From Anaerolineales bacterium (GTDB lineage Bacteria > Chloroflexota > Anaerolineae > Anaerolineales > Villigracilaceae), in assembly GCA_020634895.1 (NCBI GenBank), contig JACKAV010000002.1, forward strand, positions 186,001 to 250,000: DNA of 64,000 bases, written 5' to 3'. This document shows, one piece after another, positions 7,025 to 15,141 of this stretch. The notes under the pieces were generated by a model. It ran no database searches and had not been told where the DNA came from. It saw only the letters and a program-made list of their open reading frames with translations. The position numbers and the translations under genes were made by a program. Position 1 is the stretch's first letter. Each line of letters starts with the position of its first letter.

Positions 7025-9256
7025 ATGCGAATTGGAAATAATCAAGTAGAATCTGTTTTCGTAATGAAAAAAGTACCGGACAACATCGACCAGAATCTGG
7101 GTGCGGATTCTAGTGAATTGCGTTCCATTATCCTTGCCGTCCTTGCAACGGCGCTTCTCAGTACCATCATACTGGGCGCTATGGATATTAACCGCTCATT
7201 TATGGTCGTGCTGGGTGGAATCCTGACGGTATCGCTGTTTGTTACCTTTCTGGGCTATATCAAAATCGGCAGTTGGAGCACACTGCTCTCTTCACTCGCG
7301 GTCCTCTCCTTGCTTGTTTTCGAGAACAACGGAATCCGCGACATTGCAGTCATGGGACTCATCGTTGTTTTGATCGGCGCCGGGTTGCTGGCAGGGAAGA
7401 CCGGTACCATTGTCATTGGTTCCATAATCATTCTGGAAATCGGTGTATATGGAGCGCTTGAAACACAAGGCTGGGTTTCCAACAAATTCAATATCCATAA
7501 TTATTTTTCCGATTACCTGGCTTTGTGCATCGCCGTCGGGATGGTTACGGTTCTACAATGGCTGGTGATCAGCCGCCTGAACAATACCATTCTCAATGCC
7601 AAAAAAGAGTTGAACGAACGGAAAAGGGTACAGTCAAAACTCCAGGAAGCGGAAGCAAGATACCGCGGACTGGTCGAGCGGATTCCGCTTGTTCTTTACA
7701 CCTCCGAGCCGGGGCATTCAGGAGAATGGCATTTTGTCAGCCCGCAGATTACCGCGTTGACGGGGTATTCGCCGCAGGATTGGATCGATAATCAAAACCT
7801 GTGGTTTTCGCGCATCCACCCTGATGACCGCGAGCGGATCGTTGATGAGGAAGCTCAGGCTCTCGAACAAGGGCGGATGCCCAAACTGGAATACCGCCTC
7901 CTGACAAAGGAAGACAAACTGATTTGGGTATATGATGAAAGCCTCGTAATCGTAGACACAGACCGACTGCTTGTCCAGGGTTTTCTGTTGGATATTACCG
8001 CCCGAAAACTTGCCGAAGAGCAATTGACAAAACGCCTTGCCGAACTTCAAGCAGTACACGGAATTAGCGAAACCTTAATCCAAAAAAGCGATCTAAAGAA
8101 CCTGATCTTTGAAACGGGTGAACAGATCCGCCATGCGTTCAAAGCCAACAATGTGATGATCGCACTACACGACCCCAGTACAAATTTGATTCACTTCCCA
8201 TACGATTATGAAGATGACATCCCGCGCAAGGATGTTCCCCTGCGCTACGGCGAGGGCATGACCACTCGAATCATGGAATCCAGGCAGCCACTTTCAATTC
8301 CCAGCAACTGGGAGGAAAAAGCGGCTGAACTGAGCGTGATAAAAACCAATAAGATGCCCATTCTCTCTTCGTTTTCCGCGCCGATTATGACCACGGAAAA
8401 CGTGATCGGTGTGATCACACTCGAAAGCACGGAGCGGGAATTTGCATTCTCGGATATCGACACCAGACCCATTTTGTCCATTGCGGCAAACCTGGCAGTT
8501 GCCATCGAAAAAACCCGCCTGCAAGATTCGCTGCGGCAGGAATTGGAAATTCAAGAAAGGCTCATCCGTGAGTTGGAAGGCAAGAATGAAGAACTTGAAC
8601 GTTTTGCCTATACGGCATCCCATGACCTCAAATCTCCGCTGATAACCATTCGGGGATTTCTGGGCTATCTTGAAAGCGATGCTCGCGCCGGGAACTTCGA
8701 CCGCATGAATTCCGACATCGCGCGGATCTCCGAAGCCACGGAGAAGATGAACCGTCTGCTCAGCGAATTGCTGGAGCTCTCCCGTGTGGGGCGGGTCGCC
8801 AATGAAAAGCAGGATGTCCCATTTGAAATCATCGTCGCTGAAGCGCTGCAACGAGTGGACGGTCAACTGAAAGCAAAAAGTGTCGAAGTAAAAATTGGCG
8901 AAAACTTCCCAACCGTTCACGTGGATAGGGAAAGGATCATTGAAGTAGTCCAAAACCTTGTGGATAACGCTGTCAAATTCATGGGCAGTCAACAGCATCC
9001 GCTTATAGAGATCAATTTCATGACGCAGGACGGCTTCCCCATTTTTTATATCCGCGACAACGGTATCGGCATTAAAACAGAGTTCCACAAAAGGATATTC
9101 GGTCTGTTCGATAAATTGAACAACGACACCGAAGGGACCGGCATTGGTCTCGCCCTCGTAAAACGGATTGTTGAGGTTCATGGCGGGGCGATCTGGGTGG
9201 ATTCAACCGTGGGGTCGGGGTCAACCTTCTATTTCACGTTAGGCAGCGACAACTAA
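7025..9256 (+). CDS. Membrane-anchored PAS-GAF hybrid sensor histidine kinase
   Basis: 743 residues. About six hydrophobic helices between 30 and 185, PAS domain at about 212-330 (with QAEARYRGLVERIPLVLY-type opening), GAF at about 345-495, HisKA with phospho-His near 533 (SHDLKSPL), and HATPase to the end: N box VQNLVDNAVKF, G1 DNGIGI, G2 GTGIGLALVKR. The kinase should autophosphorylate and pass phosphate to an unlinked response regulator, since none lies next to it. ATG at 7064 is an alternative start; neither start has a convincing ribosome site. Confidence 0.92.
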   Translation: MRIGNNQVESVFVMKKVPDNIDQNLGADSSELRSIILAVLATALLSTIILGAMDINRSFMVVLGGILTVSLFVTFLGYIKIGSWSTLLSSLAVLSLLVFENNGIRDIAVMGLIVVLIGAGLLAGKTGTIVIGSIIILEIGVYGALETQGWVSNKFNIHNYFSDYLALCIAVGMVTVLQWLVISRLNNTILNAKKELNERKRVQSKLQEAEARYRGLVERIPLVLYTSEPGHSGEWHFVSPQITALTGYSPQDWIDNQNLWFSRIHPDDRERIVDEEAQALEQGRMPKLEYRLLTKEDKLIWVYDESLVIVDTDRLLVQGFLLDITARKLAEEQLTKRLAELQAVHGISETLIQKSDLKNLIFETGEQIRHAFKANNVMIALHDPSTNLIHFPYDYEDDIPRKDVPLRYGEGMTTRIMESRQPLSIPSNWEEKAAELSVIKTNKMPILSSFSAPIMTTENVIGVITLESTEREFAFSDIDTRPILSIAANLAVAIEKTRLQDSLRQELEIQERLIRELEGKNEELERFAYTASHDLKSPLITIRGFLGYLESDARAGNFDRMNSDIARISEATEKMNRLLSELLELSRVGRVANEKQDVPFEIIVAEALQRVDGQLKAKSVEVKIGENFPTVHVDRERIIEVVQNLVDNAVKFMGSQQHPLIEINFMTQDGFPIFYIRDNGIGIKTEFHKRIFGLFDKLNNDTEGTGIGLALVKRIVEVHGGAIWVDSTVGSGSTFYFTLGSDN

Positions 9257-9316
9257 AAGCACCACAAAAGTCAAATGGCAGAAATCCGCTCGGGCGGAGT
9301 CTGAGGCGTTTAATCC

Positions 9317-9345
9317 TTGACAGAAAAATCACAATAATATATAGT
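9317..9345 (+). promoter_or_regulatory. Promoter of the PadR-CPBP operon
   Basis: TTGACA, 17-base spacer, TATAGT; close to consensus. The -10 box lies inside the first operator arm, so a bound regulator would block it. Confidence 0.8.
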
Positions 9346-9370
9346 ACTGATACTATAATATCAATACTAT
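9341..9370 (+). promoter_or_regulatory. Probable PadR operator
   Basis: Palindrome ATAGTA-CTGA-TACTAT at 9341-9356 followed by a further ATACTAT at 9364-9370. The dyad overlaps the -10 box and expected start. PadR proteins bind dyads of this AT-rich type and usually repress their own gene. Confidence 0.7.
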
Positions 9371-9385
9371 ATAAACTACACGCAA

Positions 9386-9949
9386 ATGTCACTTAAACAC
9401 GCCATCCTCGGTTTTCTCTCTTTTTCGTCATTCTCCGGCTACGATCTCAAAAAAGCCTTCGACCATTCGGTTCAGCATTTCTGGCCCGCCAACCAAAGCC
9501 AGATCTATCGCACGCTTGCCGAGTTGGAGGAAAATGGATTCGTTTCAAAGGAGGTCATTGAGCGCGAAGTACGACTCGATATGAAGATCTACTCCATTAC
9601 GGATAACGGGCGCGCAGAGCTGCACACCTGGCTGGCTGCCCCCCTGCCCGAGCGGGATGAACGCGAACCTTTTTTGATACAGGTATATTTCAGCGGACTT
9701 CTGAACGACGAAGAAACGCTGCATATCTTCAGGCAAAAGCTCAGGGAGGTTGAAGAACGGCTTGCCATATACGGGCTTGTTTACCAAAACATCCAAAGCA
9801 CGCCACAGCGCATAAATGACGAGCGCGCCATTTTTTTCAGTGTGCTTACACTCGAGGCGGGATATGTCAACAATCAAGCCATTGCGGCGTGGCTGCGCTC
9901 AGCCATCGAACGCATTGAATCCAAAAACTATAAGATCAACATGGGTTAA
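9386..9949 (+). CDS. PadR-family transcriptional regulator
   Basis: 187 residues. N-terminal winged helix opens MSLKHAILGFLSFSSFSGYDLKKAFD, the typical PadR start, with wing at about 45-75, and a C-terminal helical dimerisation half (Vir-type, about 90-180). Regulates by ligand- or membrane-stress-released repression in known members. Its stop is one base before the CPBP gene start, so the two are cotranscribed from the operator-controlled promoter. Confidence 0.9.
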   Translation: MSLKHAILGFLSFSSFSGYDLKKAFDHSVQHFWPANQSQIYRTLAELEENGFVSKEVIEREVRLDMKIYSITDNGRAELHTWLAAPLPERDEREPFLIQVYFSGLLNDEETLHIFRQKLREVEERLAIYGLVYQNIQSTPQRINDERAIFFSVLTLEAGYVNNQAIAAWLRSAIERIESKNYKINMG

Positions 9950-9950
9950 T

Positions 9951-10790
9951 ATGAATCGGATCATTCGCAATATCATCATCGTATCGCTGTTCACTGTTGG
10001 CAGCGGCTGGCTCGGCATCTGGCTCAACAACGTCACCGGCAACACCATGCCACCTTTGCAAAGTTTGGGCGCACTCGTTTGGCTTGCCACGCCCGCACTC
10101 TCTGGATTTTTTCTTCGCACGTTCGGCGGGGATGGCTGGAAGGATTCCGGTTTTGGGCTTCATCTCATCTCAAGCTGGAAGTGGTATCTGGCGGCGCTTC
10201 TCGTCTATCCGCTCGCCGCACTCCTGACCTTTGGCTTGGGTGCCCTCCTCGGCATCACCTCCGCGGACGGTTTCGCCGCACAGGGTTTCGGAGCGTATCT
10301 ATCCATCGCCGGCACAATGCTCGTCGGCTCACTGATGAAAAATTTCTTCGAAGAATTCGCGTGGCGCAGTTACCTCACTCCAAGGCTGGAAGCGGCGGGA
10401 GTCCGCCCGTTGGTTAATCACGTCACCGTCGGCATCTTATGGATGAGCTGGCATATTCCGTACTACTACTATTTCCTTGACCGTTCGATATTGGAAAGCG
10501 CGATCACGACCAGCATTCCTGTATTCATTGCATTGGGTTATTTGGTGATGATCCCTACTGCCATCCTATTCGGCGAACTTCGCCTATTGAGCAAATCCAC
10601 ATGGACAGTTTTTCTGCTTCACGCAGTAATCAACGCCGTCAGCATGCCTCTGCTCATCAACGGATTTATCGAAGTCAAAGGTCCGCTTGCGCCGATATTC
10701 ACTCCCACCAATGAAGGCGTGTTTGTCGCTCTGCTATTTGGTTTGGTCGGCTGGATGTTAATGAAGTATCGGCTAAAGAAATCGGTTTAA
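9951..10790 (+). CDS. CPBP-family intramembrane glutamic protease (CAAX-like)
   Basis: 279 residues from ATG 9951, which starts right after the padR stop; upstream in-frame codons belong to overlap. About eight membrane helices. Catalytic motifs: EEFAWR (EExxxR, near 133-138), a membrane HxxxY-type segment WHIPYYYY near 167, and a further HAVINAV His near 225. CPBP proteases cleave or modify membrane peptides, often giving immunity to or processing of peptides. Target unknown; coupling to PadR suggests induction by a small molecule or membrane stress. Confidence 0.85.
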   Translation: MNRIIRNIIIVSLFTVGSGWLGIWLNNVTGNTMPPLQSLGALVWLATPALSGFFLRTFGGDGWKDSGFGLHLISSWKWYLAALLVYPLAALLTFGLGALLGITSADGFAAQGFGAYLSIAGTMLVGSLMKNFFEEFAWRSYLTPRLEAAGVRPLVNHVTVGILWMSWHIPYYYYFLDRSILESAITTSIPVFIALGYLVMIPTAILFGELRLLSKSTWTVFLLHAVINAVSMPLLINGFIEVKGPLAPIFTPTNEGVFVALLFGLVGWMLMKYRLKKSV

Positions 10791-10795
10791 AAGCA

Positions 10796-10828
10796 AAACT
10801 CCGAGGTTTTCAGAACCTCGGAGTTTTT
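10796..10828. terminator. Bidirectional terminator between CPBP and AOR genes
   Basis: AAACTCCGAGGTT / AACCTCGGAGTTT stem of 13 pairs with a 5-base loop, A and T runs on both sides. Confidence 0.92.
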
Positions 10829-10831
10829 TGT

Positions 10832-12559
10832 TTATTCTATTCCATCAAAAATATGATCGAGCGTATCTTCATCCACGTCAAAGACCGAGCCATTTTCTGG
10901 AATGGCTTCCTCCATCATCCACTTCGGCAAACGGTCATCTTCCTTGGTAAAGCCCGCGCGTTTGTTGAATTCACGTTCCAGTTTGATGGTCTCCTTGCCA
11001 AGCGCCTGCAAAATATTATCCGGCACATCGTCCCAGCCATAGCGCGCCTTAAGCAGACGTTTCACCACGCCATCGGGAGTGGCGGCGTAGCCAAAGCCCG
11101 CGAAGATACACGCGCCGATGGTGTCGTATCCAGCCATGTTCAATTGGGCGTTGAGCGACACATCCCGCTGCGCCTTGGGGTCGAGATGGTCGATCTGCGC
11201 GCGGATGGTCAAACCACAGGTATGGTCCGCGCCTTGAGGCGTGGTGGCGTAGGTCACGCCTGTCCCCTTGATCGAGCGTGGCTCGTAGGCAGACATCGAC
11301 TGTCCCTTCACGGCAGGGACACGTTCAATGCCATATTTTTTACCGACCGTCACAGCGCCATCGCCAAGGATACGTCCAAGTTCTGTTCCCTTGCGAATCT
11401 CTTCGATCAACTTTAGTCCATCTTCTTCGCTTCCCCAGCGCATCAGACCAGCTTCAGCAGCCACGCCCAACGCACCGCCAACTTCAATGGTATCCAAGCC
11501 GAGGTCATTAACTTCCCAGTTCATCCGTCCAATAGAGTCGAGCGATTCAATATCGAGATTCGTTCCCATCAAACCGACAGTCTCATATTCCAACGGCGAA
11601 ACGATGATCTTGCCGTCCTCGCCGCCAAAAATGTTCGAGCATTTGATGGTGCATCCCGCCATACAGGCATGAGACGGGTCAGACGGTTTTCCGCGTTCCA
11701 AAATGAACTCGCGCATGGTCTCGCCGCTAATCTTATCCACATCATAGAACGTCCCGCGCGAAAAATTATGTGTGGGCAGCGCCGCGAATTGCTGGGTCAT
11801 TTGCGGCATGGCTTGCGTACCATAATCGCGATACGTAATGGACTGCGGATGATCCATCACCGATTTGGTGTAATCTTTTTGAGCGACTTTGAACGCTTCA
11901 GGATCGGCGATGGGCGGTTTCTGCCCATTGGCGTGATCGAACACGATGGCTTTGAGACCCTTCGAACCCATCACTGCGCCGAGTCCGCCGCGCGCAGCAA
12001 TACGTGACGGAATCCTGTCCTTATCGAGGTTCTGGATTCCCGCCGATTTCATTCGCATCTCGCCGCCGGGACCGATCAAAGCAATAGCGACTTTGTCGCC
12101 ATATTTCTCAAGCAATTTTGGCGCGGTTTCGTACACACCCACCCCAGCCAGATCATCAGCCTTTTCCCATTTGGCGCCGTCAAGTGAGAGATGCAAAACC
12201 CACAGTCCGTCTTTTTCCGGCATGTCTTCGATAATCAAGGCATGGATACCCATGAATGCCATGTGATAACCAGTGCGTCCGCCTGCGTTGGCTTCCTTGA
12301 TGCCGCCCGTCAACGGGGATTTTCCGCCCACCGAGATTCGGTCTGTGGACGAGAGCATATGTCCTACGAGAAGACCAGGGGTGAAGATAAGTTTATTTTC
12401 AGCCCCAAGTGGATCGCATTTCGCATCCACTTCATCGACCATGATGCGTGCGATCAGTCCGCGCCCGCCGAGGCGCTGCCACGTTTCAAGAATGGGTTCA
12501 CGCTTCAATTCCTGTGTTCGGGTATTGACACGCCATATCTGGGATTTATATTCTGTCAT
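10832..12559 (-). CDS. AOR-family tungsten (or Mo) oxidoreductase, subfamily with CxxxCxxxC
   Basis: 575 residues from ATG 12559 (GGAG seven bases upstream); an in-frame TTG 12 bases earlier is less likely. The N-terminal domain carries the bis-pterin-binding signatures LGGRGLIARI, GKSPLTGG and NAGGRTG. Fe-S ligands are C-MAG-C-TIK-C near 298-306 and a distal Cys in DTIGACIFAGF, so the first spacing is one residue longer than the CxxC of archaeal AOR. Such enzymes oxidise aldehydes to acids, passing two electrons to ferredoxin. The gene overlaps the end of the preceding aminotransferase gene by 14 bases, which suggests it oxidises the semialdehyde or aldehyde that enzyme makes. No separate Fe-S subunit is adjacent. 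Confidence 0.88.
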   Translation of the reverse strand: MTEYKSQIWRVNTRTQELKREPILETWQRLGGRGLIARIMVDEVDAKCDPLGAENKLIFTPGLLVGHMLSSTDRISVGGKSPLTGGIKEANAGGRTGYHMAFMGIHALIIEDMPEKDGLWVLHLSLDGAKWEKADDLAGVGVYETAPKLLEKYGDKVAIALIGPGGEMRMKSAGIQNLDKDRIPSRIAARGGLGAVMGSKGLKAIVFDHANGQKPPIADPEAFKVAQKDYTKSVMDHPQSITYRDYGTQAMPQMTQQFAALPTHNFSRGTFYDVDKISGETMREFILERGKPSDPSHACMAGCTIKCSNIFGGEDGKIIVSPLEYETVGLMGTNLDIESLDSIGRMNWEVNDLGLDTIEVGGALGVAAEAGLMRWGSEEDGLKLIEEIRKGTELGRILGDGAVTVGKKYGIERVPAVKGQSMSAYEPRSIKGTGVTYATTPQGADHTCGLTIRAQIDHLDPKAQRDVSLNAQLNMAGYDTIGACIFAGFGYAATPDGVVKRLLKARYGWDDVPDNILQALGKETIKLEREFNKRAGFTKEDDRLPKWMMEEAIPENGSVFDVDEDTLDHIFDGIE

Positions 12560-13922
12560 TGTCTTCTCCAAGCAAACTCTGTACTGCTTCCCTAAATATC
12601 TTTGTATGATAATCCACGTCCGCTTTGGTGGTTTCGGGTGAGATCAAAGCCATATTATGGAAGGGAGTCATCAGGATGCCGCGGTTCAACGCGTAGAGAT
12701 GCATGTAGCGATCCAGTTCGGGGTCGACCGCAGCGTGAGCCTCGCCGCCGTTCTTCGGCGGATTGGGGCGGAACCAATATTCGGAACGATTGCCCAACTG
12801 CTTGACGATCCACGGCAGATCAAATTCCTTGATAACCGATTGTACTCCTTCGGTGAACTGCTCCTGCAATGCTGTCGCCTTGGTATAGAATTCTTCCGTC
12901 AGCACATTTTGCAATGTGGCTTTCATCGCAGCAATGGACAGGGCATTACCCGCCAATGTCCCGCCGATGCCGCCGACATCGGCGTCGTCCATGTCGAGTT
13001 TGGCGTTGAAAGCCTGGGACACTTCTTCGGTGAACCCATAGATCGCGGCGGGAACGCCTCCAGCGAGGGGTTTGCCGAGGGTCAAGAAATCAGGCTCAAG
13101 ACCGAAGGAGGCGCTGTATCCGCCGGGACCTGTGCAGATGGTATGAGTCTCGTCGATGATGAGATAGGTCCCGTACTTGCGAGTCATCTCGCGCAGCGCT
13201 TTGTGATAGCCGGGGTCAGGGTGGATGATGCCGATATTGGTCATTGCAGGTTCGGCAAGGACAACGGCAACATCGCGAGCGGACAGCGCGATATCGAGCG
13301 CCGCAATATCATTGAACTCGATGACCTTGGTGGTCTCACGCGGATCGATCTGCGGACCCATATTGTTCGGGCGCGAAATCGGCGTGCCTTCTTCGTCAAG
13401 CGTGATGAAGGTCTCGTCGACGGAACCGTGATAGCAATAGTTGAACACCAACACTTTTGGGCGCCCCGTGATGAGACGCGCCATACGAAGCGCAAAACGG
13501 TTGGCATCAGTAGCGGTGAGAGCAAACTGCCAATACGGAAGTTTGAAGCGGCGCTGCAGTTCCTCGCCCACCCAAATGACATCTTCATACGGCAGCATAA
13601 GTGTGATACCTTTTTGTATCTGCTCGTTGATGGCTTTCACGGTTGCATCCGGCGCGTGCCCCGTCATCGCGCCAGTGTCGCCGAGACAAAAATCAATGTA
13701 GTCGTTTCCATCCACATCCGTGAAATGTGCGCCCTTTGCCTCTTGGACAAAAACCGGAAATGACCCAGCCCAACGGATCATCCACAGCATTGGCACGCCG
13801 CCGTGAAGCGATTTCTTTGCACGCTGGTATAGTTCAAAAGATTTGGGATGGTTCTTATGAAAAAGTTTTTCTTCTTTTAATAGAAGGTCATTCAGTTTGG
13901 AACGATCGATGGCATTATTCAT
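12546..13922 (-). CDS. Class III aminotransferase, glutamate-1-semialdehyde-type branch
   Basis: 458 residues from ATG 13922 (GGA-type ribosome site; codons to 13952 are probably untranslated). PLP fold type I: LIIDETHT gives the Asp that binds the pyridine N, and TLGKPLAGG the Schiff-base Lys near 283. LSGG-like opening KSLHGGVPMLWM and C-terminal shape resemble glutamate-1-semialdehyde aminomutase relatives used for amino acid catabolism rather than heme synthesis. Substrate not determinable. First gene of a two-gene operon with the overlapping AOR gene. Confidence 0.85.
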   Translation of the reverse strand: MNNAIDRSKLNDLLLKEEKLFHKNHPKSFELYQRAKKSLHGGVPMLWMIRWAGSFPVFVQEAKGAHFTDVDGNDYIDFCLGDTGAMTGHAPDATVKAINEQIQKGITLMLPYEDVIWVGEELQRRFKLPYWQFALTATDANRFALRMARLITGRPKVLVFNYCYHGSVDETFITLDEEGTPISRPNNMGPQIDPRETTKVIEFNDIAALDIALSARDVAVVLAEPAMTNIGIIHPDPGYHKALREMTRKYGTYLIIDETHTICTGPGGYSASFGLEPDFLTLGKPLAGGVPAAIYGFTEEVSQAFNAKLDMDDADVGGIGGTLAGNALSIAAMKATLQNVLTEEFYTKATALQEQFTEGVQSVIKEFDLPWIVKQLGNRSEYWFRPNPPKNGGEAHAAVDPELDRYMHLYALNRGILMTPFHNMALISPETTKADVDYHTKIFREAVQSLLGEDNDRI

Positions 13923-13936
13923 TTTGTTTCCAATGT

Positions 13937-13965
13937 ATTTTAGGATTGTCAAAAATTCAAATCAA
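13937..13965 (-). promoter_or_regulatory. Promoter of the aminotransferase-AOR operon
   Basis: On minus: TTGATT (13965-13960), 17-base spacer, TAAAAT (13942-13937). Predicted 5' leader only about 8 bases. Overlaps the divergent promoter of the AAA+ gene. Confidence 0.65.
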
Positions 13966-13974
13966 CTGTATATT
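13946..13974 (+). promoter_or_regulatory. Promoter of the AAA+ ATPase gene
   Basis: TTGTCA (13946-13951), 17-base spacer, TATATT (13969-13974); leader of about 60 bases. It physically overlaps the opposite promoter. Confidence 0.7.
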
Positions 13975-14040
13975 ACCGGGCGCACGAGGGTTAGATTTAT
14001 TAATCGAATTCAAGCCTAGCCAACCTCGGAGAAAATAGCC

Positions 14041-15141
14041 ATGACCGAATTAAACTCTGCAAACCTGCTCGATGCGCTGGACCAAAACAAGCGCTTTAAA
14101 ACTTCTGCCTACTTCACTGTCAACTTCGATACCCTTCCGTCGGGCGTCCGCCTTGTGCTGTCCACAGACCAGAAGCGTGAAGTTGTAAACACCATTCTCG
14201 AAGATCTCGAACTCGAAACCTATGGATTCACCACCGTTTTCAAGAACTGGTCGACCGAGGATTTCCAGAATTCACAACCCAGCGACGACTATGTCTTTGA
14301 ATATGTCTTCAAAAGCGACGCCGGGCGGATGCTCATCCACTTCATCGCCAGAGATACCTCTTACATGACGATCGATTTCCTCTACGATCATAATTATCCG
14401 GAAACCGAAAAGTGGATTCTTGGCATCAATCACAAGCTGCGCTCAAAGTTTGGGATACCCAAGCAGCCGCAATTCAAAGTGTTGATGCATCAGGACGGCA
14501 TGTTCGGCACGGACGATGTCGGCACCAACGATTTCAAATCCATCGACATCACCGAATTCTACAATGACGATTTCATCGAGGTGGACAAGACCATTTCCGC
14601 TTTTATGGAGAAAAAGGAATCCGGCATCATTCTCCTGCACGGCGAACCCGGCACCGGTAAAACCACCTACATCAAACACTTGATCTGCAAATTCACCGAA
14701 CGCGAATTCATCTTCGTTCAAAACGATTTTGTCAGCGACCTGCTCAAGCCGACCTTTATTTCGTTCCTGCTTCAGAACAAGAACGCCGTCCTGATCATCG
14801 AAGATGCGGAGAAGGTCGTGGTGCCGCGCGAACTTTCGTCTGAAGGTTCCGTCGTTTCGACCATCCTGCAATTGACCGATGGTCTTTTCAGCGATTTCCT
14901 CAACATCAAGATCATCTGTACCTTCAACACGGACATCGACCGCATCGACAAAGCGCTGCTTCGCAAGGGACGCATGGTCGCCAAATACAACTTCACCGCC
15001 TTGTCGCCCGAGAAGACCGCGGCACTCTCCAAAAAACTCGGGCATGAAGAAGTGGAAGGCGAACTTACCCTCGCGGACATCTTCGGCTACGACAAACTCG
15101 ATTTCAAGAACTCGCCCAAACGCAAGATCGGCTTTATCTAA
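14041..15141 (+). CDS. AAA+ ATPase of unknown role
   Basis: 366 residues; GGAGAAAA lies before the ATG. N-terminal ~180 residues form an alpha/beta region with no family I recognise; then a single AAA+ module: Walker A GEPGTGKTT at 201-209, Walker B VLIIEDAE near 250-257, sensor 1 CTFNTD near 293-298, and a following LLRKGRM that resembles the Arg-finger/box VII region of the Bcs1/classic AAA group. These proteins remodel other proteins with ATP. The gene is wedged between two aminotransferase genes transcribed the other way, its last 4 bases overlapping the end of the convergent one, so a chaperone or activase role for neighbouring enzymes is possible but unproven. Confidence 0.8.
   Translation: MTELNSANLLDALDQNKRFKTSAYFTVNFDTLPSGVRLVLSTDQKREVVNTILEDLELETYGFTTVFKNWSTEDFQNSQPSDDYVFEYVFKSDAGRMLIHFIARDTSYMTIDFLYDHNYPETEKWILGINHKLRSKFGIPKQPQFKVLMHQDGMFGTDDVGTNDFKSIDITEFYNDDFIEVDKTISAFMEKKESGIILLHGEPGTGKTTYIKHLICKFTEREFIFVQNDFVSDLLKPTFISFLLQNKNAVLIIEDAEKVVVPRELSSEGSVVSTILQLTDGLFSDFLNIKIICTFNTDIDRIDKALLRKGRMVAKYNFTALSPEKTAALSKKLGHEEVEGELTLADIFGYDKLDFKNSPKRKIGFI

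Noticed and set aside
8294..9181. 295-codon minus frame opposite the histidine kinase
   Set aside because: Mirror of a conserved HisKA/HATPase region; no family features of its own.
12657..13763. 368-codon plus frame opposite an aminotransferase
   Set aside because: Opposite strand of a fully conserved PLP enzyme; low-complexity Arg/Gly-rich product with no domain.
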